Assembly: GCA_934504065.1 (NCBI GenBank)
Contig: CAKSVQ010000097.1
Coordinates: 1 to 8,794 of the forward strand
Origin: an uncultured Dysosmobacter sp.
GTDB lineage: Bacteria > Bacillota > Clostridia > Oscillospirales > Oscillospiraceae
Direction of reading: 5' to 3'
Length of the DNA: 8,794 nt
Below the pieces are notes generated by a model, which ran no database searches, had not been told where the DNA came from, and was given only the letters and a program-made list of their open reading frames with translations. The stretch's first letter is position 1. The number at the start of each line of letters is the position of its first letter. The translations under genes and the position numbers were made by a program. This document shows positions 1 to 6,587 of the stretch, piece by piece.

Positions 1-222
1 GTCCATGGGGGCAAAGTCAGTCATGCCGACCACCAGTGTGCCCTTTTCCTTCACATAAGCCACATCGCTGTCACTGTTGTCAGTTTCAGCAGGGGCTTCA
101 GTCTGGCTGTCGTCAGCCGGAGCCGGATCGGCAGCAGGCTCATTCTTGCTGCCGCAGGCGGCCATGGACAGCATCATGGTCAGGGCCAGCAGCATGGCCC
201 AGAGCTTTTTCGCGTTTTTCAT
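1..222 (-). CDS. ABC transporter substrate-binding lipoprotein, N-terminal part (probably amino-acid type)
   Basis: The gene runs off the left edge, so only the first 74 residues are visible. The ATG at 222 is preceded by a GGAGG ribosome binding site (plus-strand cctcc 231-235). Residues 1-22 form a lipoprotein signal peptide (MKNAKK, then a hydrophobic run), and the lipobox is M-A-A-C with Cys23 as the lipidated residue. A Pro/Ala/Asp/Glu-rich linker (about 26-52) follows, typical of anchored receptors. The mature domain opens with KEKGTLVVGMTDFAPMD, which resembles the first strand of family 3 solute-binding proteins (polar amino-acid receptors such as GlnH or HisJ). Family membership is inferred from this short stretch. 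The protein would sit on the outer face of the membrane and deliver ligand to a permease probably encoded to the left. It is transcribed divergently from spoIVA. Confidence 0.8.
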   Translation of the reverse strand, partial: MKNAKKLWAMLLALTMMLSMAACGSKNEPAADPAPADDSQTEAPAETDNSDSDVAYVKEKGTLVVGMTDFAPMD

Positions 223-275
223 CGTATCATCCTCCAAGTTCAACAGCGGTTGTCCCACTCGTTTAATACGGTAGT

Positions 276-304
276 AGTTTACCATGCTAAATAGAAACTG
301 TAAA
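276..304 (-). promoter_or_regulatory. Putative sigma-A promoter of the lipoprotein gene
   Basis: On the minus strand TTTACA (304-299) is followed after exactly 17 bases by TAAACT (281-276). The bases TGG directly before the -10 hexamer fit an extended -10 element. It lies about 54 bases upstream of the lipoprotein start codon. The -10 has only four of six consensus bases, so this is a reasonable but unproven call. Confidence 0.45.
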
Positions 305-376
305 GAAAGAAACTGACCGAATAGCATAAAAAAATGCCGATTCAATTTGTGCGTTTTATCTAAAGAAAGACGGGCT

Positions 377-406
377 GTCATACTTGCCGCGGCACGGACA
401 TAGAGT
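377..406 (+). promoter_or_regulatory. Putative sigma-E (mother-cell) promoter of spoIVA
   Basis: GTCATACT (377-384) and CATAGAGT (399-406) are separated by 14 bases. This resembles the sigma-E pattern known from Bacillus subtilis (-35 like GTCATATT, -10 like CATACAAT, spacing 13-15). The expected transcription start would fall near 413-416, giving a leader of about 30 bases before the ATG at 445. The position upstream of spoIVA, a classic sigma-E gene, supports the call. No good sigma-A promoter was seen for this gene. Confidence 0.6.
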
Positions 407-444
407 GGAACAAGACTTATGGAGTGCGAAAAGGACGGGATGCT

Positions 445-1860
445 ATGAATACCAGTATCTATCAGAATATCGCCACCCGCACCGCAGGGGATATTTATAT
501 CGGCGTAGTGGGCCCGGTGCGCACCGGAAAATCCACCTTTATCAAGCGCTTTATGGAAACGCAGGTGATCCCCAATATTGAAAACGTGTACCGCCGGGAG
601 CGGGCCCGGGATGAACTGCCCCAAAGCGGCTCCGGACGGACGATCATGACTGCCGAGCCGAAATTTGTGCCGGAGGAGGCTGCGCAGGTGCAGCTGGAGG
701 GCGGCGCGGCGTTTTCCGTGCGGCTGATCGACTGTGTGGGCTATATGGTGCGGGGCGCCATCGGCCAGTATGAGGACGATGCGCCCCGGATGGTCACAAC
801 GCCATGGTTTGACCATGAGATCCCCATGACGGAAGCTGCGGAGATCGGCACACGCAAGGTCATTACAGAGCACTCCACCATCGGGATCGTCATCACGACG
901 GACGGCACCGTAGCGGATATTCCGAGAGAGGACTATCTGGAGGCGGAGGAGCGGGTCATTCGGGAATTGCAGGAGTTGGGTAAGCCGTTTATCGTGCTGG
1001 TCAACTCCTCCGACCCCGCCGGAGAGCGGGCGCAGGCTATCGCACGGGACATTACCTCCCGGTACGGTGTCAACTGCATGGCGGTGAACTGTCTGGAACT
1101 GGATGAAAGCGCCGTGGCAGAGATCATGAAGGCCGTGCTCTATGAGTTCCCCATGCAGGAGCTGGACCTGTTTTTACCGCCGTGGGTAGACGCCCTGCCT
1201 GCGGAGCATCCTCTGAAAACAGGGGTGTATGAAGCCATCCGCCGCGGCACAGCGGAGCTGCGCCATATCCGGGAGATCGACGGGGTGATCCGCGCGCTGG
1301 GAACCTACGAGAATATCAGTTCGGCGGCCATCACGGCCATCGATCTGGGCACAGGCGTGGCCACGGCGGAATTGCAGCTGCCTAAAGAACTGTTTTACCG
1401 CACGCTTTCTGAGCAGTCCGGCTTTGAGGTGGGAGACGACGGCGACCTGATGAGTCTTTTGACCAGTCTGGCCGGAGTGAAGAAAGAATACGACAAGGTG
1501 GCTGGGGCACTGAAGGATGTGCGTGAGACGGGTTATGGCATCGTGGTGCCCGGTATTGACGAACTGAAGCTGGAAGAACCGGAGATCATGAAGCAGGGGG
1601 GACGCTACGGCGTGCGGCTGAAGGCCAGCGCTCCCAGCATCCACATGATCCGGGCGGACATTGAAACAGCAGTCAGTCCCATTGTGGGCAATGAAAAGCA
1701 GTCTGAGGACATGGTGAACTACCTGCTTCAGGAGTTCGAGGGCGATACCAGCAAGATCTGGCAGTCCAACATCTTTGGAAGGAGCTTCCATGAACTGGTC
1801 AGCGACGATTTGCAGACAAAGCTCAAGCGGATGCCAGAAAGAAATTGCAGGAAACACTGA
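445..1860 (+). CDS. spoIVA: Stage IV sporulation protein A (SpoIVA), frameshifted before the C-terminal end
   Basis: SpoIVA is an ATPase that polymerises on the forespore surface and forms the base on which the spore coat is built. The N-terminus has the Walker A motif G23-P-V-R-T-G-K29-S-T, followed by the family-typical stretches DELPQSGSGRTIMT, LIDCVGY (Walker B region), EIGTRKVI.EHSTIG and VITTDGT; further on are YGVRLKASAPSIHMI and EKQSE. The ATG at 445 is chosen because AAGGA lies 9 bases upstream (431-435) and the resulting N-terminus aligns with known SpoIVA; a GTG at 424 is also in frame but has no good site. The frame ends at 1860 after 471 residues. The last seven (ERNCRKH) do not belong to the family, whose end (RIINEGSGGLICIIL) is encoded in another frame up to 1910. 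The gene is therefore either damaged or affected by a sequence error. Monocistronic, probably under sigma-E. Confidence 0.93.
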   Translation: MNTSIYQNIATRTAGDIYIGVVGPVRTGKSTFIKRFMETQVIPNIENVYRRERARDELPQSGSGRTIMTAEPKFVPEEAAQVQLEGGAAFSVRLIDCVGYMVRGAIGQYEDDAPRMVTTPWFDHEIPMTEAAEIGTRKVITEHSTIGIVITTDGTVADIPREDYLEAEERVIRELQELGKPFIVLVNSSDPAGERAQAIARDITSRYGVNCMAVNCLELDESAVAEIMKAVLYEFPMQELDLFLPPWVDALPAEHPLKTGVYEAIRRGTAELRHIREIDGVIRALGTYENISSAAITAIDLGTGVATAELQLPKELFYRTLSEQSGFEVGDDGDLMSLLTSLAGVKKEYDKVAGALKDVRETGYGIVVPGIDELKLEEPEIMKQGGRYGVRLKASAPSIHMIRADIETAVSPIVGNEKQSEDMVNYLLQEFEGDTSKIWQSNIFGRSFHELVSDDLQTKLKRMPERNCRKH

Positions 1861-1910
1861 CCCGCATCATTAACGAGGGAAGCGGCGGTCTGATCTGCAT
1901 CATTCTATAA
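1836..1910 (+). pseudogene. spoIVA: Out-of-frame C-terminal coding end of spoIVA
   Basis: Read from 1836, these 24 codons plus TAA give RKKLQETLTRIINEGSGG and then LICIIL, which is the conserved end of SpoIVA. The main spoIVA frame passes through codon 1831 (ATG, in the family motif RMP.NAR), so the two frames are offset. Adding 10 bases after 1835 would restore M-P-x-x-A-R-K-K and give a 491-residue protein; B. subtilis SpoIVA is 492 residues from memory. The segment has no start codon or ribosome site of its own and is not a separate gene. Confidence 0.88.
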
Positions 1911-1913
1911 AAA

Positions 1914-1952
1914 AAGACCCCATTTGCGGCGATATGCCGCAAATGGGGTCTT
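1914..1952 (-). terminator. Strong intrinsic terminator between convergent genes
   Basis: A perfect 17-base inverted repeat (arms 1914-1930 and 1936-1952, loop GATAT) has the core GACCCCATTTGCGGC. On the minus strand the hairpin is followed by seven T residues (1915-1909, overlapping the foot of the stem), making it a strong terminator for the thioesterase gene ending at 1964. On the plus strand it lies 3 bases after the original spoIVA stop (1908-1910) but is followed only by TCTCAG, so termination of spoIVA is probably weaker. It can be read as bidirectional. Confidence 0.88.
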
Positions 1953-1963
1953 CTCAGCGGAAA

Positions 1964-2359
1964 TTACTGATCCAGCTTGGCGTTGCACTTGGCAAGGAAG
2001 CGGTCAGAGGCGATGATGGCACGGGTGTGAGTACCGGAACCGATGGGGCCCTTTTCATCCCACGCGGACACCTTGAAGTCCACCATCTTGCCGTTTTCAG
2101 ACACGCTGGTGATCTCGGCCTCTACAAAGACCTTCATCCCAACGGGGGTCGGTGCGTCATGACTGATGTCCAGATGGGTGCCAACGCTGCCCTTGCCCTC
2201 TTCCAGAAAGTCCTGCAGAGCGGTCTGGGCGGCGTTTTCCATCATGGCGGCCATGTACGGGGTGCCGAACACGGGCAGCAGGCCGGAGCCGATCTTGGCG
2301 GCGGTGAGCTCTTCCGTCACCGTCTGCTCCAGACGGCATTTTGTACCGATCAGAATCAT
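1964..2359 (-). CDS. Thioesterase family protein, FlK-like hotdog fold
   Basis: A 131-residue single-domain protein of the size usual for hotdog thioesterases, which hydrolyse acyl-CoA thioesters in the cytoplasm. Thr33 (GTPYM), Glu41 (MMENAA) and His67 (LDISHDAPTPVG) have the same mutual spacing (8 and 26 residues) as Thr42, Glu50 and His76 of fluoroacetyl-CoA thioesterase FlK of Streptomyces cattleya, whose catalytic residues these are from memory. The stretch VGTHLDISHDAPTPVGM is the family's most typical segment. Most relatives are uncharacterised and probably do not act on fluoroacetyl-CoA, so the substrate is unknown. The ATG at 2359 has GGAGG at 2369-2373. The gene lies 72 bases after potD on the same strand, behind a weak hairpin, and ends before a strong terminator. 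No separate promoter was seen in the gap, so partial readthrough from the pot operon is likely. Confidence 0.85.
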   Translation of the reverse strand: MILIGTKCRLEQTVTEELTAAKIGSGLLPVFGTPYMAAMMENAAQTALQDFLEEGKGSVGTHLDISHDAPTPVGMKVFVEAEITSVSENGKMVDFKVSAWDEKGPIGSGTHTRAIIASDRFLAKCNAKLDQ

Positions 2360-2378
2360 GTGAGAATACCTCCGTGAA

Positions 2379-2390
2379 TTGAAATTTCAA
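2379..2390. promoter_or_regulatory. 12-base perfect palindrome in the leader of the thioesterase gene
   Basis: TTGAAATTTCAA reads the same on both strands. It lies between the potD terminator-like hairpin and the GGAGG site (2369-2373) of the thioesterase gene. An operator is possible, but AT-rich palindromes of this size also arise by chance, and no regulator gene is nearby. Confidence 0.2.
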
Positions 2391-2391
2391 A

Positions 2392-2422
2392 AGCCCGGCG
2401 CGGACCGATCCAGCGTCGGGCT
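2392..2422 (-). terminator. Weak terminator-like hairpin after potD
   Basis: The arms AGCCCGGCG (2392-2400) and CGTCGGGCT (2414-2422) pair over nine positions with one G-T type mismatch and a 13-base loop. In the minus direction the stem ends in TTTT and then GAAATTTC, so the T-run is short. It begins about 10 bases after the potD stop codon. It probably reduces rather than stops transcription into the thioesterase gene. Confidence 0.55.
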
Positions 2423-2431
2423 GATTTGCGC

Positions 2432-3511
2432 TTAGATGCCCAACTCCGTCCACAGGTCGTTGTAGAGGGAAAGGGTATCGGCAGGGAGATTGACGTACAG
2501 CTCGCAGCGGTCCAGAACCTCCTTGGGAGCGGCCATGATCTCATACTGCTCCTCGTCCAGCGGCTCGCCGTTGACCTCCTCATAATAGGCGGGGTACTGC
2601 TCCAGTGCCTCGGTGTTGGGAGAAGCGTACCAGATATAGTCCATGTTGGCAAGGCTGGCGTCTGTTCCGGCAATGAAGTTGATCCACGCCTCGGCTTCCT
2701 CCTTGTGCTGGGCGGTTTTCAGCACGCACATGGCATCCACGAACCAGTTGCTGCCCTCGTCGGGCACCACAAAGCGCAGGTCCTCGTTGGTTTCCAGCAT
2801 GGTCAGGTAGTCGCCTGCATAGTACATGGCGATGGCGGCGTTTCCGGCTTCCATCTTCTGGAACACCTCATCCATGACGAAAGCCTGATACACGCCCTTT
2901 TCCTTGGCGGAGGAGAGCAGGTCATAGGCCTCGCGGATCTGGGATTCGTCAGTGGTGTTGATATCATAGCCAAGGTCCAGCAGCGCAGCGGCCAAGGCAT
3001 CCCGGGAGTTACGGATCATCAGCACCTGTCCGGCGTACTTCTCATCGAACATGGCATCCCAGCTAGTGATCTCTTCATCCACCATGGTGCTGTTGTAAAT
3101 GATGCCCAGCGTACCCCAGGTATAGGGCACGGTATACTTGTTGTCGGGATCGAAGCTCAAGCCCTTATACTGGTCATCGATCTTGGAATAGTTGGGGATA
3201 TTGTCGTAATTCAGCTCCGCCAGCATATCCTCCTCGATTAGACGGCCGATCATATAGTCAGAGGGGACGATGACATCATAGTCGCCAGCGCCGGTTTTCA
3301 GCAGGGAATACAGGGCCTCATTGCTCTCGGCGGTCTGGTAATTGACCTGAATGCCAGTCTCTTCCTCGAATTGGTCGATCAGGGACTCATCGATGTATTC
3401 ACCCCAGCTGCACACGTTGACGACGCGCTTTTCCTGTGCGCTGTCACCGCCGCAGGCGGTAAGGTTCATCAGCGCCGTCAGCATCAAAACAAGGGCAAGT
3501 GTCTTTTTCAA
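2432..3511 (-). CDS. potD: Spermidine/putrescine-type ABC transporter substrate-binding lipoprotein PotD
   Basis: This is the receptor of the importer, 359 residues and close to the family's usual length. The start is TTG at 3511: it has GGAGG 9 bases upstream and gives a complete signal peptide (MKKTLALVLML) with lipobox L-T-A-C and lipidated Cys20, so the protein is anchored outside the membrane. Family segments are VNVCSWGEYIDESLI (34-45 region), YDVIVPSDYM (78-87), YTVPYTWGTLGIIYN (126-140) and YASPNTEAL (295-303). Compared from memory with the E. coli PotD pocket, Trp36, Tyr39, Ser84, Tyr86, Asp259 and Tyr295 are kept. The positions of Asp168, Glu171, Trp229 and Trp255 appear as Asn168, Asp171, Tyr231 and Phe257. 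Polyamine binding is therefore probable but ligand preference may differ. It is the last pot gene, 57 bases after potC. Confidence 0.92.
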   Translation of the reverse strand: MKKTLALVLMLTALMNLTACGGDSAQEKRVVNVCSWGEYIDESLIDQFEEETGIQVNYQTAESNEALYSLLKTGAGDYDVIVPSDYMIGRLIEEDMLAELNYDNIPNYSKIDDQYKGLSFDPDNKYTVPYTWGTLGIIYNSTMVDEEITSWDAMFDEKYAGQVLMIRNSRDALAAALLDLGYDINTTDESQIREAYDLLSSAKEKGVYQAFVMDEVFQKMEAGNAAIAMYYAGDYLTMLETNEDLRFVVPDEGSNWFVDAMCVLKTAQHKEEAEAWINFIAGTDASLANMDYIWYASPNTEALEQYPAYYEEVNGEPLDEEQYEIMAAPKEVLDRCELYVNLPADTLSLYNDLWTELGI

Positions 3512-3520
3512 TTGATTATT

Positions 3521-3525
3521 CCTCC
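3521..3525 (-). promoter_or_regulatory. Ribosome binding site that decides the TTG start of potD
   Basis: The minus strand reads GGAGGAATAATCAATTGAAA. GGAGG lies 9 bases before TTG at 3511. No ATG or GTG in this frame gives a full signal peptide; the next ATG is codon 10, inside the hydrophobic core. Confidence 0.75.
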
Positions 3526-3568
3526 AGTGGTTTTTAAAAATTTATTTCATAGCCGCAGGGCTTTGAAA

Positions 3569-4432
3569 TTACGCGGCGCGGCGCTTCTCCTGCTGCCGTT
3601 CCTGTCGGGCTTCCCGGAGATTGACAATAGCAAGCAGAATCAGCACAGTGACGAACAGCAGTGTGGAAATGGCATTGATCTCCGGGCTGACCCGCTTTTT
3701 GGTCATGCCGTAAATGGTCATGGCCAGCGTGGAAGCGGAAGACCCGGCGGTAAAGTAGCTGATGACGAAATCGTCAATGCTCATGGTAAAGGCGGTCAGC
3801 GCACCGGAGACGATGCCGGGCTTGATCTCCGGCAGAATGACCTTCCAGAAAGCCTGCATCCATGTGCAGCCCAGATCCTGCGCAGCATCCACCAGATTTT
3901 TGTCCATCTGCCGCAGCTTCGGACCGACGGAGAGAATCACATAGGGGATGTTGAAGGTGATGTGGGCGATGAGCAGGGTGGGAAAGCCCATGGTCAGCCG
4001 GGTGGGAAGACGGAACAGGCCCAGCGAATTGAACCATGCCGCAAAGCTGCCCCAGCCATTGAAAAAGGCCACAAACAGCAGGCAGAGAGAAACACCTGTG
4101 ACAATATCCGCGTTCATCATGGGAATGTTGTTCACGGTCATCAGCGGGTCGCGGAGTTTGCGGCGCATGGCGAAAAAGCCGATGGAGGCAAATGTTCCGG
4201 CGACGGTGGCGATGACGGTGGCCAGCAGCGAGACCAAGAACGTTGTATAAACGCTCTGCATGATCAGGCGGTTGTGCAGCAGCTTACTGTACCAGTTCAG
4301 GGAAAAGCCCTGCCAGACGGCGTTGCTCTTTCCCGCATTGAAAGAGAAGATGATCAAAAGCACAATGGGTGCGTAAAGAAATACGAACACCAGCACCATG
4401 AAAAGGCGGCTGAGGAAGGAATTGTTTTTCAT
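3569..4432 (-). CDS. potC: Spermidine/putrescine ABC transporter permease PotC
   Basis: One of two membrane channel subunits, 287 residues with several hydrophobic segments (about 9-30, 62-88, 108-126, 149-170, 206-230 and 255-272). The EAA loop that contacts the ATPase is seen as VDAAQDLGCTWMQAFWKVIL and PEIKPGI (181-207). LRDPLMTVNNIPMMNADIVTGVSL and the SIDDFVISYFTAG stretch are typical of PotC. The C-terminus is strongly basic (REARQERQQEKRR). Start choice: ATG at 4432 shares its A with the TGA stop of potB (TGATG); a GTG at 4435 gives a 4-base overlap and one extra residue. An AGGCGG site lies at 4443-4448, inside the end of potB. Either start implies coupling with potB. Confidence 0.94.
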   Translation of the reverse strand: MKNNSFLSRLFMVLVFVFLYAPIVLLIIFSFNAGKSNAVWQGFSLNWYSKLLHNRLIMQSVYTTFLVSLLATVIATVAGTFASIGFFAMRRKLRDPLMTVNNIPMMNADIVTGVSLCLLFVAFFNGWGSFAAWFNSLGLFRLPTRLTMGFPTLLIAHITFNIPYVILSVGPKLRQMDKNLVDAAQDLGCTWMQAFWKVILPEIKPGIVSGALTAFTMSIDDFVISYFTAGSSASTLAMTIYGMTKKRVSPEINAISTLLFVTVLILLAIVNLREARQERQQEKRRAA

Positions 4433-5286
4433 CACATCATCACCGCCTGTTCTACGCCTTCACCAAAGCGGTTCATCACGGCCATGCAGATCACCACGAT
4501 CACCATCATCACAAGTGAGATGGCCGCGCCCAACTGGGGGTTATACGCCCCGCCCAGAAACTGCTGTTCGATCAGGTCACCTAAAAGCAACTCCGTGCCG
4601 CCGCCCAGCATCTTGCTGATGGCAAAGGTAGATACCGACGGCACAAACACCATGGTGATGCCGGAAAGCACACCGGGCAGCGACAGCGGCAGGATCACCC
4701 TGCGGAATACGTTCATGCTGTTAGCGCCAAGGTCCCGAGCCGCCTCGATCAGGCTGTGGTCCAGCTTTACGATCACGGAGTAAATGGGCAGGATCATAAA
4801 GGGCAGGTAGTTATACACCATACCCAGCACCACGGCGCCCTGCGTGTTGATCATGCGGAAGAATTGAATATTCGTTCCGAATATGCTGTTATACAGGGCG
4901 ATCAGGCCAATCTTCTGAAAAAACTGATTCAAAAGGCCGTTATTTTCCAAAATGGACATCCAGGAGTAAGTGCGCAGCAGAAAGTTCATCCACATGGGCA
5001 GCATGATGAGCACCATGGCCACCCGCTGGAAGCGGGGGCCCTCCCGGCTCATCACGTACGAGAGGGGATACCCGATCAAAAGGCAGATAAGCGTGGCGAT
5101 CAGCGCCAGCTTGAAAGAACGGGTAAACACCACGGCATAGGTGGTCATTTTGGAAAAGTTCGACAGCGTAAAGCCGCCGTCTGCAGAGGAAAAGGCATAG
5201 ATGACCACCATAATGATGGGGGCCACCACAAAAAGAGCCATCCAGGCCACATAGGGGATGGTCAGTCGGGAGAGCTTATTCTTCAT
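4432..5286 (-). CDS. potB: Spermidine/putrescine ABC transporter permease PotB
   Basis: The second channel subunit, 284 residues. Hydrophobic segments are visible near 10-32, 58-78, 88-104, 147-173, 205-224 and 253-271. The EAA loop is [20 protein letters not shown] with LSLPGV after it (181-206). [16 protein letters not shown] (95-110) is a conserved PotB segment. The ATG at 5286 is chosen because GGAGGAGA (5293-5300) sits at good distance and MKNKLSRL is a typical short cytoplasmic N-terminus; longer in-frame readings would add a Trp/Arg-rich stretch that is only the shadow of potA. The gene overlaps potA by 11 bases and touches potC by one, so the three are probably translated as a coupled set. 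Confidence 0.94.
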   Translation of the reverse strand: MKNKLSRLTIPYVAWMALFVVAPIIMVVIYAFSSADGGFTLSNFSKMTTYAVVFTRSFKLALIATLICLLIGYPLSYVMSREGPRFQRVAMVLIMLPMWMNFLLRTYSWMSILENNGLLNQFFQKIGLIALYNSIFGTNIQFFRMINTQGAVVLGMVYNYLPFMILPIYSVIVKLDHSLIEAARDLGANSMNVFRRVILPLSLPGVLSGITMVFVPSVSTFAISKMLGGGTELLLGDLIEQQFLGGAYNPQLGAAISLVMMVIVVICMAVMNRFGEGVEQAVMM

Positions 5287-6460
5287 CCTCGCTCTCCTCC
5301 TCATCCGCCACCAGCGTGGCGTCGTCCAGCTCGTCATATTCTTCGGAGAAAGAGGAGTAGTCGCCGAACATCCCGGAATACTTGCTCTTTTTCATAATGT
5401 GGATGCCATCTGGGTCGATCTTGATACCGATGCGGGAGCCGACAGGGGAGTGGTCCGTGGTCTGGATCAGCCACTTAAAGCCCTTGAAGTCCACAATGAT
5501 GTCATACTGCATTCCCTTGAAGGTCACGTTGGTGACCGTGCCGATCAGCTGGCCCTGCTCCACGGGAACGATGTCGATGTCCTCGGGGCGGATGACCACG
5601 TCCACAGGCTCGTTTTCCGCAAAGCCGCCGTCGAGACACGGAAACTGTTTGCCGTACATCTGCACCAGATTATCCCGCAGCATCACCCCGTCAATGATAT
5701 TGGACTCGCCGATAAAGTCCGCCACAAAGGCGTTTTTCGGCTCGTTGTAAATATCCTCGGGGGTACCGATCTGCTGGATGGTGCCCTTGTCCATGACCAC
5801 AATGGTGTCGGACATGGTGAGGGCTTCCTCCTGATCGTGGGTGACATAGATAAAGGTGATGCCCACCTGCTGCTGGATGCGCTTGAGTTCGATCTGCATA
5901 TCCTTGCGCAGCTTCAGGTCCAAAGCAGCCAGCGGCTCGTCCAGCAGCAGCACCTTGGGGCGGTTTACCAGCGCCCGGGCGATGGCCACCCGTTGCTGCT
6001 GCCCGCCGGAGAGAGCGTCCGGCTTTCGGTGCTCGAAGCCCTTGAGGCTGATGACCTCCAGCATTTCCATGACCCGCTGGCGAATTTCCTCCTCCGGGAT
6101 CTTCACCATGCGCTTTCCGGTGGGATCGTTGGGATCGGGGCGCTTTTGCATCCGCAGGCCGAAAGCGATGTTTTCAAACACGTTCAGATGGGGAAACAGG
6201 GCATACTTCTGAAAAACCGTGTTGATCTGCCGCTTATAGGGCGGAACTTCATTAATCCTCACACCGTCAAAGAGGACGTCTCCGCTCGTTGGGGTCGCGA
6301 AGCCGCCGATGATCCGCAGTGTGGTGGTCTTGCCGCACCCACTGGGCCCTAGCAGTGTGAGGAATTCTTTGTCATTAAAATAAAGATTTAAGTGATCGAG
6401 AACCAGCTCGTCGTCGAAAGCCATGCAGACATCCTGCAGGCGAATCAACTCTTTGGACAT
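5276..6460 (-). CDS. potA: Spermidine/putrescine ABC transporter ATP-binding protein PotA
   Basis: The 394-residue cytoplasmic ATPase that powers the PotBC channel. Motifs in order are Walker A G38-P-S-G-C-G-K44-T45, Q-loop Gln84, signature LSGGQQQR (150-157), Walker B VLLLDEP with Asp174 and Glu175, D-loop LAALD (177-181) and switch His208 (YVTHDQEEA). After about residue 240 comes the regulatory TOBE-type domain ([25 protein letters not shown]). Two oddities: an insertion rich in Pro, Asp and Lys ([13 protein letters not shown], 108-120) between Q-loop and signature, and an acidic C-terminal tail ([11 protein letters not shown]). The ATG at 6460 follows GGGAGGA (6465-6471). It is the first gene of the pot operon, with its own promoter about 95 bases upstream; its end overlaps potB by 11 bases. 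Confidence 0.96.
   Translation of the reverse strand: MSKELIRLQDVCMAFDDELVLDHLNLYFNDKEFLTLLGPSGCGKTTTLRIIGGFATPTSGDVLFDGVRINEVPPYKRQINTVFQKYALFPHLNVFENIAFGLRMQKRPDPNDPTGKRMVKIPEEEIRQRVMEMLEVISLKGFEHRKPDALSGGQQQRVAIARALVNRPKVLLLDEPLAALDLKLRKDMQIELKRIQQQVGITFIYVTHDQEEALTMSDTIVVMDKGTIQQIGTPEDIYNEPKNAFVADFIGESNIIDGVMLRDNLVQMYGKQFPCLDGGFAENEPVDVVIRPEDIDIVPVEQGQLIGTVTNVTFKGMQYDIIVDFKGFKWLIQTTDHSPVGSRIGIKIDPDGIHIMKKSKYSGMFGDYSSFSEEYDELDDATLVADEEESEDEE
5293..5300 (-). promoter_or_regulatory. potB ribosome binding site inside the potA acidic tail
   Basis: GGAGGAGA on the minus strand is part of the GAG codons for the Glu run in the PotA tail (EEESEDEE). It also provides the Shine-Dalgarno site for the potB ATG at 5286. 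The same bases thus serve a protein tail and initiation of the next gene. Confidence 0.7.
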
Positions 6461-6553
6461 GTATCCTCCCCCATTTCTTGTGTTTTTCTGAAAAATGCGC
6501 GCCTCTTTTCTCTGTTGAGGGGGAACCTTTCTCGTCGAAATTCAGCATCTTGA

Positions 6554-6582
6554 ACTATATAGGAACTACCTCAAAATGTCAA
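6554..6582 (-). promoter_or_regulatory. Sigma-A promoter of the pot operon
   Basis: On the minus strand a perfect TTGACA (6582-6577) is followed after exactly 17 bases by TATAGT (6559-6554, five of six consensus bases). The -35 hexamer starts 5 bases after the stop codon of the upstream rluA-type gene. The leader to the potA ATG is about 85 bases. AGTTC occurs twice, 11 bases apart, across the spacer and the -10, which could be a regulator site but may be chance. Confidence 0.8.
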
Positions 6583-6587
6583 GGGAA

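Noticed and set aside
301..370. Direct repeat TAAAGAAAGA at 301-310 and 361-370.
   Set aside because: Short, purine-only and AT-rich in an intergenic region; chance is likely and it does not match a regulator site I know.
223..444. Possible riboswitch or small RNA in the 222-base divergent region.
   Set aside because: Apart from the two promoters no strong stem, T-run or known aptamer pattern is visible.
1174..1857. Minus-strand frame of 227 codons over spoIVA.
   Set aside because: Antisense to spoIVA, no ribosome site and no recognisable domain.
3551..3562. AGCC-GCAG-GGCT stem between potC and potD.
   Set aside because: Four base pairs only; too weak for a terminator or attenuator claim.
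3371..4783. Long open frame of 470 codons on the plus strand over potD, potC and potB.
   Set aside because: It is antisense to three well-supported transporter genes, its translation is rich in His, Gln and Gly without any domain, and it lacks a ribosome site. It follows from codon bias of the real genes.
5258..6352. Long plus-strand frame over potA.
   Set aside because: Antisense to a PotA gene with all ATPase motifs; His/Leu-rich translation without family features.
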